From NCBI GenBank assembly GCA_021839785.1, contig JAKCAB010000862.1, forward strand, positions 1 to 9,464: a DNA stretch of 9,464 bases, in the 5' to 3' direction. The position numbers and the translations under genes are program-made. This document shows positions 1 to 6,991 of the stretch, in pieces (position 1 is the stretch's first letter; every line of letters starts with the position of its first letter). The notes beneath the pieces are model-generated. The model ran no database searches, was not told the origin of the DNA, and was given only the letters and a program-made list of their open reading frames with translations. The stretch is from a bacterium (GTDB lineage: Bacteria > Verrucomicrobiota > Verrucomicrobiae > Limisphaerales > J093).

Positions 1-1
1 A

Positions 2-400
2 AACGCCGAGGGCGTCTTCTGCACTTACCCTTGGAATCCCGAGCGGAAAGATCCAAAGCTCGACGCCTTCCGGGACGCCTTCCGGAAACGCTGGGGCGCT
101 GAAGCCGACACTTACGCCGCCCACGCCTACGACGGGGCGAACATGCTCATCTGGGCGATCCAGACCGCCGGCCTCAACCGCGCCAAGATCCGCGATGTCC
201 TCGCTTATCGCTCCGAGCCGTTCCCCGGGGTGACCGGCGACATCCCACTCAGCTCGGCGATGGACGACGCCGGCGAGGTCTTCCTGACCCGCCGCGAGAA
301 CGGCAAATGGAATTACTATTCGCGCGAGGAACTCGGCATCCCGCGCGGCAAGGTCATCGAGACCCCGCGCGCGGAGCGGCAACAGGCAAGCGCAAGATGA
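2..400 (+). CDS. ABC-type branched-chain amino acid/amide substrate-binding protein, C-terminal fragment
   Basis: The 5' end lies outside the window; 132 residues are visible before the TGA at 398-400. The fragment carries the last part of a type 1 periplasmic binding fold: a helix rich in charged residues (DAFRDAFRKRWG), the 'D-T-Y-A-A-H-A-Y-D-G-A-N-M-L' segment typical of LivK-like proteins, then 'AGLNRAKIRDVL' and a closing 'F-P-G-V-T-G' strand region. In the family these proteins bind amino acids, amides or similar small ligands in the periplasm and pass them to a membrane ABC permease. The complete binding protein at 1101-2462 has the matching 'SGLNRARIREAI' and 'WTGVAGTI' segments, so the two are paralogues. 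The next gene starts about 20 nt downstream on the same strand, which suggests one transcript. The ligand cannot be told, and the permease and ATPase genes, if any, must lie upstream of the window. Confidence 0.85.
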   Translation, partial: NAEGVFCTYPWNPERKDPKLDAFRDAFRKRWGAEADTYAAHAYDGANMLIWAIQTAGLNRAKIRDVLAYRSEPFPGVTGDIPLSSAMDDAGEVFLTRRENGKWNYYSREELGIPRGKVIETPRAERQQASAR

Positions 401-419
401 TCGAGGTTTGAAACCGGAA

Positions 420-1076
420 ATGCCCGATTCGAATTCCGGTCGGATGCGCCGCCGCGCGTTTGTGCGAGGCGCGGTGGCCTCGACCTCCGTTCTCTGCCTC
501 TCGGCGTGCGACGCCGGGAAGACAACCCCGATCGGAGCCAAAACGGAGTCTGCGTCCCCGGAACCCGCGGCGGATCGGAAGCCGCTGGCCTGGGGCCGTT
601 CCCCGGCAGAAGTCCTGGACCTGGTGGACGGCAAAGCCGACGACTACATGCGGGTATGTCACCACTGCGCGCAAACGAGTTTCCTGGCCTTGCGGGCGGT
701 CTTCGAGTTGGGAAACGCTTCCCTGGTCAAGGCGCTGACCCCGCTGCCGGGGATCGCCGAGCGGGGTGAAACTTGCGGCGCGGTGACCGGCTGCTTGCTG
801 GCCTTGGGCTTGGTGTACGGGCGGGACCGACTGGAGGATTGGGCCGGCTGGCGCGCATGTCTCGTTCCCGCCCGCGCGTTCTGTCAAAGGTTCGAGTCGG
901 AGATGGGCAGCACGATGTGCGGGGACATCGTGGAGAAGCTCTTTGGGCAACGCTACAACCTGGCGGACCCGGCCGATCTGGCGAAATTTCAGCGGGTCGG
1001 ACCCACAGCCAAGTGCGGCGGGGTGGTGCGGAAGGCCGTCCGCATCGCGGCCGGCCTCATCTTGGACAAGGGGTGA
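420..1076 (+). CDS. Tat-type lipoprotein of the C_GCAxxG_C_C redox family
   Basis: 218 residues. The N-terminus has a twin-arginine-like motif (RRRAFVRG, residues 10-17), a hydrophobic stretch and a lipobox LSAC with the lipid-accepting Cys at 30, so export through Tat and membrane anchoring are predicted. The body matches the layout of the C_GCAxxG_C_C family, named for conserved, probably redox-active or metal-binding cysteines: CHHCAQTS (Cys80, Cys83), ETCGAVTGCLLALGLVYG (Cys119), GSTMCGDI (Cys167) and KCGG (Cys199). The usual Gly before the second Cys is His here, and Cys125, Cys147 and Cys155 are extra. The biochemical function of the family is not established. I chose the ATG at 420; a TTG at 408 would leave the GAGG at 403-406 too close, and an ATG at 444 would leave only a very short n-region. 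It sits between two substrate-binding proteins, 24 nt before the second, and probably shares their transcript. Confidence 0.8.
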   Translation: MPDSNSGRMRRRAFVRGAVASTSVLCLSACDAGKTTPIGAKTESASPEPAADRKPLAWGRSPAEVLDLVDGKADDYMRVCHHCAQTSFLALRAVFELGNASLVKALTPLPGIAERGETCGAVTGCLLALGLVYGRDRLEDWAGWRACLVPARAFCQRFESEMGSTMCGDIVEKLFGQRYNLADPADLAKFQRVGPTAKCGGVVRKAVRIAAGLILDKG

Positions 1077-1100
1077 AACGGCGGCTTCAATCCCCGGCCC

Positions 1101-2462
1101 ATGAAGGTTACGGGTTTCTCGCGCTTCCCCGAACGGGGCGGACGGTCATTGCCCGCGCGCCACGACTCAGGCGAGGGCTTTCGTTGGTGGCGGTTATCCG
1201 TGCTCCTTGGCTTCGCCTTCGTTCTCCACCTTTCCGTCGCGGAACCGGTCAATCCCCAGGCGGCGCCTTTCTTCCGTTTCCGCGACCTTACGCTCGGATA
1301 CACCGGCCCCGAAGAGACTTTCACCAACCTGACCGAAGTCCGCATTGCCTGGTTCGGTCCGACGAACCTGGACGATCCGCTGACCGGTGACCTGTGGTGG
1401 GCCGCGAACCTCGCCGTCAGCGAAGCCAACGAGCAGAACGAGCGTCTCCGGAATGCAGAACTCGAGGCGCCAAACTCGGAACTCGGGAGGCTTCCGTTCC
1501 GTCTGGTTCCGCGCTGGGCGGTCGATCCCTGGGGCACGGGCGTATCGCAACTCACCCGCCTGATCTACGACGAGCACGTCGTGGCAGTGCTGGGATCTGT
1601 CGATTCTCCCTCGACGCATCTCGCGGAGCAAATCGTGGCCAAGGCCCAACTGCCGCTGATCAGCCCCATCGCCACGGACAAGTCCGTCACCCTGGCGGGG
1701 GTCTCCTGGATGTTTGCCTGCGCCCCGACCGACGACGCGATTGCGCGCGTGCTCGTCGCGGAGGTGCTCCCGACTTTGAGCACTCCCACGAACCACCTCG
1801 TCTTGCTCGCGGCCACCGACCATGAATCGCGGATGACGGTGCGGGAGGTGATCAAGGAATTCAGGCGGCAAGGCCGGACGCCCGATTTCCGTTTCGATGT
1901 GCCTCCGGGCGCGCTCGACACCGCCCGGCAGTTGGCCGCCATCGCGCAGAGGCAACCGGCCGCCGTGCTCATCGTGGCCGGCGTTGAAGACGCCGCCAGA
2001 CTGGTGTCCGCAGTCCGGGCGATAGCCCCGGCCAGCACCCTTTTCGGCAGCCACTCGATGGGCCGCACCCGTTTCCTGACGCTTGCGGGCCGGGCCGCCG
2101 AGGGCGTGCGATTTCCTCTGCTCTTCGTCCCCGACGCCACCGACCCGCTGGCCGCACGGTTCATCGAACGCTTCCGGGCCGAGCGCCGTCGCCAACCGGA
2201 CTACACGGCGGCACTCGTGTACGACAGCACGCGGTTGCTCCTCGAAGCCATCCGCCGGAGTGGACTCAACCGCGCGCGCATCCGCGAGGCCATCCCGCCG
2301 CTTTCGCCCTGGACCGGCGTGGCGGGTACGATCCGCTGGGACGGCACCGGCCACAACACGCGGACGAATATCGGCATGGGCACCGTTCGGAATGGCGCCA
2401 TCGTTCCGCTCACACCAAACGGCCGGCTGGACACGACGACGAAGGCAGCGGCGGTGGAGTAG
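1101..2462 (+). CDS. ABC-type substrate-binding protein (LivK/AmiC-like, periplasmic binding fold type 1)
   Basis: 453 residues, slightly long for the family because of an extended N-terminus. A signal peptide core lies at residues 31-47 (hydrophobic, ending S-V-A before E-P), after an unusually long polar leader. A TTG at 1149 would give a more ordinary 14-residue n-region, so the ATG at 1101 is not certain; neither start has a clear Shine-Dalgarno. The mature part starts with the strand 'EVRIAWFGP' (79-87) and continues with 'AANLAVSEANE' (101-111), 'VVAVLGSVDSPSTHLAEQI' (160-178) and 'LPLISPIATDKSVT' (184-197), matching the first lobe of Leu/Ile/Val-type binding proteins. The second lobe includes 'PAAVLIVAGVEDAARLV' (286-302) and 'DYTAALVYDSTRLLLEAI' (367-384). 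It should bind a small amino acid- or amide-like ligand in the periplasm. It is paralogous to the fragment at 2-400. No membrane or ATPase component lies nearby, so a receptor role without transport is possible. Confidence 0.88.
   Translation: MKVTGFSRFPERGGRSLPARHDSGEGFRWWRLSVLLGFAFVLHLSVAEPVNPQAAPFFRFRDLTLGYTGPEETFTNLTEVRIAWFGPTNLDDPLTGDLWWAANLAVSEANEQNERLRNAELEAPNSELGRLPFRLVPRWAVDPWGTGVSQLTRLIYDEHVVAVLGSVDSPSTHLAEQIVAKAQLPLISPIATDKSVTLAGVSWMFACAPTDDAIARVLVAEVLPTLSTPTNHLVLLAATDHESRMTVREVIKEFRRQGRTPDFRFDVPPGALDTARQLAAIAQRQPAAVLIVAGVEDAARLVSAVRAIAPASTLFGSHSMGRTRFLTLAGRAAEGVRFPLLFVPDATDPLAARFIERFRAERRRQPDYTAALVYDSTRLLLEAIRRSGLNRARIREAIPPLSPWTGVAGTIRWDGTGHNTRTNIGMGTVRNGAIVPLTPNGRLDTTTKAAAVE
1452..1490 (+). 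repeat. Two-unit 21-bp in-frame repeat encoding N-[AS]-E-L
   Basis: Inside the substrate-binding protein, residues 118-130 read NAELEAPNSELGR. The DNA is two related units with a 21-nt period: aatgcagaactcgag from 1452 and aactcggaactcggg from 1473. They agree at most positions, including a shared gaactcg core. The unit falls between the first helix and the next strand of the binding fold, where an inserted loop would be tolerated. Short N-[AS]-E-L-type repeats recur, as I recall, as dispersed low-complexity sequence in Verrucomicrobiota and Planctomycetota genomes; that recollection was not checked. With only two units, chance similarity remains possible. Confidence 0.4.
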
Positions 2463-2488
2463 AACTAGCCGCAACTCCGAGTCCTAAC

Positions 2489-2512
2489 GCCTGGCCACAG
2501 GACCAGTCAGGC
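2489..2512. terminator. Possible bidirectional hairpin between convergent genes
   Basis: The 88-nt gap between the converging stop codons at 2462 and 2551 contains an inverted repeat: GCCTGGC at 2489-2495 pairs with GTCAGGC at 2506-2512 (seven pairs including one G-T wobble) around a 10-nt loop. Its position between convergent transcription units suits a terminator shared by both strands. There is no run of T on either side, only a short CTTT at 2515-2519, so intrinsic termination would be weak and the call is tentative. Confidence 0.3.
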
Positions 2513-2550
2513 CGCCTTTCGCGCCTTCCACTTCGAGAGCGAGGCAGAGA

Positions 2551-3564
2551 TCACGGCGCAGGGCGGCGCCGATCGTCCGGCAGGAGCCTTCGAATCGCCG
2601 CTTCGTTCTCCGCCACGGTGCGATCGCCTCGTGGATCGCTGGCCGAGAGGAAGCTGGCGGCCGGGTAACCTTTCGTGGCGCGGCCATAAGCCTCGCGGCG
2701 CAGGTGGGCGAGGGGATTGTGGCCCAGGCGTTGCCGCCGGGCACTGCGCAGGGCGTCGAGGTCGATCTCGGCCACCACGATCTTCTCTCCGGGGCCGGGA
2801 TCCGCCTGGGCCAGAATGCGACCGTCGTAATCCACGACCATGCTGCCGCCGGGCCAGGAGAAAGGACCGTAGTGCTGGAGGCTCGCGCCTTGATTCGCGC
2901 CGACCACGTAAGCCATGTTTTCCAGCGCCCGGCACCGGTTCACCACCGTCCACCAGTCCATCGGCGGGGTCGCGCCCCAAGGATCCATGTAAGCCGAGAC
3001 GCGGATCAGAATCTCGGCGCCGTTCACCGTGAGCTGCCGGATGGCTTCGGGAAAAATCCAGTCGTAACAGATGGCGCAACCGAGGTTGCCTATCGTCGTG
3101 CGGGCCACGGGAAACAGTTCGTCCTCATAACCGGGCACATCGTGCGGGCTGGCGTGGACTTCCCACGGAATCCAGGGGTTCACCTTCCGATACTTGTAGA
3201 GCAAGCCCTCCGGTCCCACCAGGCACGTGGTGTTGAACAGCGCGCCCGGCCAAGCGGAGTCGTACTCGACGAACGTGCCGGTCTGAATGTAGAGGCCGTG
3301 CTCCCGGGCCTTGGCGAGGTAGCGCTCGGTGTGCTCGTTCGGCACCGGCACGGCGAGGTTCTCGCGCAGTCCGGCAATCGTGGGATAGATCGGCGCTGCG
3401 TGGGCGAACTCCGGGAAGACCACCAGCCGCACGGGGAACAACGGACGGTAACCGACCACCGCCCCATCGATCATCGCCAGCATGCGATCGACGCGGCTGG
3501 AGATTTCGCGGCGGTCGGTCGGACAGGGAAAGTCCGTTTGGCAGGCGGCCACAGCGTATCTCAT
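2551..3564 (-). CDS. Nitrilase-superfamily carbon-nitrogen hydrolase
   Basis: 337 residues with a complete C-N hydrolase fold and no signal peptide, so it is probably cytoplasmic. The catalytic triad is intact: Glu52 in 'VVFPEF', Lys126 in 'YRKVNPW' and the nucleophile Cys165 in 'CAICYDWIFPEA'; Glu134 is placed like the fourth conserved Glu of the family. The C-terminal part has the typical 'NRCRALENMAYVVGANQG' and 'PGGSMVVDYDGRILAQA' segments. Members hydrolyse amides, carbamoyl compounds or nitriles, releasing ammonia or an amine. The substrate here is unknown; amidase or formamidase activity is as plausible as nitrilase. I chose the ATG at 3564 because it directly precedes the family's first strand (MRYAVAACQTDF). 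The open frame continues 57 codons upstream, but that part overlaps the previous gene and looks unrelated. It is the last gene of the minus-strand operon, 11 nt after the stop of the large TPR/FG-GAP lipoprotein. Confidence 0.9.
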   Translation of the reverse strand: MRYAVAACQTDFPCPTDRREISSRVDRMLAMIDGAVVGYRPLFPVRLVVFPEFAHAAPIYPTIAGLRENLAVPVPNEHTERYLAKAREHGLYIQTGTFVEYDSAWPGALFNTTCLVGPEGLLYKYRKVNPWIPWEVHASPHDVPGYEDELFPVARTTIGNLGCAICYDWIFPEAIRQLTVNGAEILIRVSAYMDPWGATPPMDWWTVVNRCRALENMAYVVGANQGASLQHYGPFSWPGGSMVVDYDGRILAQADPGPGEKIVVAEIDLDALRSARRQRLGHNPLAHLRREAYGRATKGYPAASFLSASDPRGDRTVAENEAAIRRLLPDDRRRPAP

Positions 3565-3575
3565 GGGGGGCGCAG

Positions 3576-6500
3576 CTATTCGATGATCCGTGTGTTGTAA
3601 GTTGACCGGAACCGCCGCGTCTCCGGCGTGTCGGGATACGCCTCGTTCGCGGGGTAAGGATAGCGGCTCATGGCGCGGAAGGGCAGTGGCTCCAGAGTCC
3701 GCGGGGTTGCCGTGTAAAGGTCCATGTCCTTGCAATAGGCATGCGACACCAGCACGAAACTCCGCATCCGGCCGGCGGCAAGATCCGGCAAGGCGCTCGC
3801 GTCGAATTGGACTGCGATCTCGTCGCCGGGTCCCACCAGCACATATCGGTCATCGAACTCGGTCAGCAACTCCGTCACCGCGCCGTACCGGGTGTAGGCG
3901 CCCTGGAGCGTGTGGAACGGCGCGGTGGCCTCGCGCAGGTCGTAGTCATAGATCAAAGGCAGCCGGCCATCGGGCGAGTATTCGAGGGCGAAGCCGGCGT
4001 ACCGCAGCGTCGCTTCTCGCAAAGGCACCGGGCTCACGCTTACCGTGTCAACTCGACCCGCCCGCGCCACGAAGATCCGGTCGTAGAAGAGTTCCAGGTT
4101 CGTCGTCAACCGCAACTTCCGCGTCGCCGGCGTGAGCTGGTCCGTGAGATCGATCGTCATCGTGCGGGCCATGCCGCCCGGCGCGCCCCCGTCGGGCACA
4201 ATCGTCTGCCAGCGACCGTCCGGCGCCTGTCGTTCGACGCGGATGGGTTCCCAACCGAGGCGCGACTGGCTGGCCGCATAGACCGTCTGGGAATAGGGAT
4301 ACTCGATGAATCCGGTGATGAACAGGGACACGCGGTCACCCACGCCGAAACCGGCCAGGCGGTCGCCGAAGTCCAGTTCCAAACTGTGCGGCGCACAGAA
4401 ACCGAGGTAGCGCCGGTCGAGTGGAGGCTCATAGGCATAGACTCGGTCCACGTGCCGCAGCGCGGCCGCGCAGTCGTGTCCCGTGGGATCGAGGGCCCGC
4501 ACCGGAAAGATCGGCGCGTCCACCACCAGCAACTCATGGGTCGGCGGCGGCCCGCTGAGAGCGAGTCGTTCGTCCGGGAAGACTTGCTGGTCCGGGGCAT
4601 GGTCGATGGCCAGCAGTTCCAGCCGGTCGATGTAAGCCGTCTCCTCCATCGGCTCGGCGATGCGCAGTTCGTAACGGCCGTTCCGCGATCGGAGCTGGCC
4701 CGGCTCGATTTTCACATGCTCCAGCACTTGGGGCGGCGCGGCGACGCCGGGCGCCGAGAAGTAGCCCAGACCGCCCACGCCGGCGAAGTCGGTGACGAAC
4801 TCGAACCGGCTGCCGTTCCAGGCAAACAACACGGGACAACTTGAGATTTTGCGCTGGAGCTCGGCCACCTGGTGCGTCTGGCCCGCGACCAGGCCCATCT
4901 CGGACTGGGCCACGCCGTCGGGCCAGAGGAAATCCACATAGTCCGCTTTGGAAGCGCCGCCGAGGCCGAACACCACCGGCAGCAGCGACTGGTTGGCGCC
5001 ACCCGCTTGACCGGTGTGGAGCAGCTTTTGCTCCCGCCACCCGGCCCGCGCCGTCAGGGTCACGCCATAGCCGCTCGCGGGGCTGCGCGTGCGGCCGTCG
5101 CGACTGCGAATCCCGCTGGGCTGGATTGCCAGCGCCGTCGAAGGCGGCACGAGTTCGCCAGCGGCGAGGGCCACGCGCGAGGTGGCGCCTTGTTCCAGGA
5201 TGACCCAATCCGGCACCCGGTCGCCCGTCACGTCGAGAACTTCGATCCCGGCCAAGCGGTTGCCGGCCGCGGGTTGCCAGACCTGGGCCTGCAACCCAAA
5301 ACGCCCCCGCCCGTCATTGAGCAGCAGGTGCACCGCCGACCCAAAGCAGACGATGTCGAGGTCGCCGTCCAGGTCCACGTCGGCGACCCGCAGGCCGCCG
5401 AGAGGTCCCCACGAGGCGAGGGCCTTGGCACTGGCAGCGAAGGTCTCCTCCGCGGTAAACCACCCCCGTCCGCCACCGACGAACAATTTCGCTTCGCGAG
5501 GATTTCCGCCCAGCACCAAAAGGTCCGGGAAGCCGTCGCCATTGAAGTCCTGCAATGCGCCCCCCGCATCGCCCCGGATGTCCAGTCCCGGCAGATCGGC
5601 TTCGCGGTATTGGCCGAGCAGCTCGTTCAGGAACACCTTCGCCGGCTGGTCCCGGCGCAGGATCACCAGGTCCAGGTCACGGTCAGAGTCGAGATCGCCG
5701 GGCAGAACCAGCACCGAGCCGCCATCGGCGCAGGCCACCCCCGCCTTGAGGGCGATGTTCGTGAACGCACCGTCGCCGTTGTTGTTCCAGAGCTGGTTGG
5801 CGCCCGCGCTGCACACGAAGGCGTCCAGATCGCCATCATGGTCGGCGTCGAGGAACCACGCCGAGCGACCGGGATCGGACGGGGCTTCGAGCCCGGCCTG
5901 CCGGGTGATGTCGGCGAATGTCCCATCGCCTTTGCCCCGGAGCAGACGATTCCCCGCCGCGCCGGTCACGAACAGGTCGGGGATGTCGTCGTTGTCGAAA
6001 TCGCCGATGGCGCAACTTGACGCATGGGTCACGTCCGCGACACCGGCGCCCATCGTCGTGTCGGTGAAACTCCCGCCGGATTCCTGGCGCAGCAGGGCGA
6101 CGTGGGCGTCCGGCCCCGGCATTGGCACGACAAGTTCGGGCCGGCCATCGCGGTCAAGGTCGCCGACCGCGGCGCCGCGCAGCGACGGCTCAGTGCTGTC
6201 CGTCGCCGGGCCGGTCAAGCTGACCGCCGTCTCCCCGGCCTTGAGTTGATAGCGGCGCCGCGTAACGGGAGGGATCGGCGACGCGGGGAGTGGGCGGGCC
6301 AGGGCGAGTTCGCCCATCTGATTGTATTGCGGCAGCTCGATCGACTCGCCCAGCGGACTCTCGCGCAGGGCCTTGAAGCGCGTGAGGTATTCCGTGGCCT
6401 TGGCTTCGTTGCCGGCACGCATCGCGGCTTGGTAAAGCTGGTAGTAGGCACTGTAGAGATAGGGGCGGTACCGCACCGCCTGCATGAACTCCGTCTCCGC

Positions 6501-6977
6501 GGGTTGGTTCAAACGCTGTCTGCAGAGCGCCAGCAGGTACCACGCGGCGCCGTCGTCTGGTCTCTGTCGCACGACTCGCTCGAGGCACGGCACCGCCAGT
6601 TCGGCCTTGCCGATATGCTGGAGCACGATGGCGTTGAAATAAAGGGCGCGGACGTTGCCCGGTTCCTTCTGGAGAACTTCGGTGAGCCGCTTGGCCGCGG
6701 CGTCCAGGTCTTCCTTGCGGTTGCGGTTGAAGAGCGCGATGGCGAGGTCGAGCTTCGCCTCGGCCAGGTCGGGCGCGGCCTGGAGCGCGTGCTCGAACGC
6801 CTCCACCGCGTCGTCGTAGAGATATTGCCCCATGAAACCGACGCCGCGGTTCATTTCGGACACGACGCGTGGGGGCACGCCGGCAGGCTCCGCAGACTCG
6901 CGGCAACCGGTGACCGCAAACGCCAGCGTGCAGACAGCGAGCCACACGTTTCGGAAACAAGCGGAGGACGGATTCAT
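3576..6977 (-). CDS. TPR / FG-GAP / ASPIC-UnbV lipoprotein with a large uncharacterised C-terminal domain
   Basis: 1133 residues. A lipoprotein signal peptide ends in VTGC with lipid-accepting Cys25. TPR-type helical pairs cover about residues 40-205 (for example 'YDDAVEAFEHALQAAPDLAEA'). Seven FG-GAP/calcium-type repeats follow, with Asp-rich loops beginning at residues 273, 326, 377, 428, 477, 533 and 582, consistent with a seven-bladed propeller. Loops 2, 4 and 7 lack the usual Gly. An ASPIC/UnbV-like segment spans about 615-710 ('SGYGVTLTA', 'VDFLWPDG'). The remaining 420 residues begin with 'CPVLFAWNGSRFEFVTDF' and include 'AYIDRLELLAIDHAPDQQVFPDE'. I recall this block following FG-GAP/ASPIC regions in Acidobacteriota proteins, but its function is unknown. 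The protein is probably anchored in the outer membrane or on the surface and mediates binding. I chose the ATG at 6977 rather than one at 7010, which overlaps the upstream gene and adds a polar tail before the signal peptide. It lies 14 nt after the CRTAC1-like gene. Confidence 0.9.
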   Translation of the reverse strand: MNPSSACFRNVWLAVCTLAFAVTGCRESAEPAGVPPRVVSEMNRGVGFMGQYLYDDAVEAFEHALQAAPDLAEAKLDLAIALFNRNRKEDLDAAAKRLTEVLQKEPGNVRALYFNAIVLQHIGKAELAVPCLERVVRQRPDDGAAWYLLALCRQRLNQPAETEFMQAVRYRPYLYSAYYQLYQAAMRAGNEAKATEYLTRFKALRESPLGESIELPQYNQMGELALARPLPASPIPPVTRRRYQLKAGETAVSLTGPATDSTEPSLRGAAVGDLDRDGRPELVVPMPGPDAHVALLRQESGGSFTDTTMGAGVADVTHASSCAIGDFDNDDIPDLFVTGAAGNRLLRGKGDGTFADITRQAGLEAPSDPGRSAWFLDADHDGDLDAFVCSAGANQLWNNNGDGAFTNIALKAGVACADGGSVLVLPGDLDSDRDLDLVILRRDQPAKVFLNELLGQYREADLPGLDIRGDAGGALQDFNGDGFPDLLVLGGNPREAKLFVGGGRGWFTAEETFAASAKALASWGPLGGLRVADVDLDGDLDIVCFGSAVHLLLNDGRGRFGLQAQVWQPAAGNRLAGIEVLDVTGDRVPDWVILEQGATSRVALAAGELVPPSTALAIQPSGIRSRDGRTRSPASGYGVTLTARAGWREQKLLHTGQAGGANQSLLPVVFGLGGASKADYVDFLWPDGVAQSEMGLVAGQTHQVAELQRKISSCPVLFAWNGSRFEFVTDFAGVGGLGYFSAPGVAAPPQVLEHVKIEPGQLRSRNGRYELRIAEPMEETAYIDRLELLAIDHAPDQQVFPDERLALSGPPPTHELLVVDAPIFPVRALDPTGHDCAAALRHVDRVYAYEPPLDRRYLGFCAPHSLELDFGDRLAGFGVGDRVSLFITGFIEYPYSQTVYAASQSRLGWEPIRVERQAPDGRWQTIVPDGGAPGGMARTMTIDLTDQLTPATRKLRLTTNLELFYDRIFVARAGRVDTVSVSPVPLREATLRYAGFALEYSPDGRLPLIYDYDLREATAPFHTLQGAYTRYGAVTELLTEFDDRYVLVGPGDEIAVQFDASALPDLAAGRMRSFVLVSHAYCKDMDLYTATPRTLEPLPFRAMSRYPYPANEAYPDTPETRRFRSTYNTRIIE

Positions 6978-6991
6978 GGAAGGACCGTCGT

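Noticed and set aside
2704..3600. 298-codon + strand open frame opposite the hydrolase
   Set aside because: The opposite strand carries an intact nitrilase fold with its catalytic triad; no recognisable content in the antisense reading.
3565..3735. 57-codon upstream extension of the hydrolase frame
   Set aside because: It overlaps the C-terminal coding region of the preceding gene, and the family's first strand starts at the ATG at 3564.
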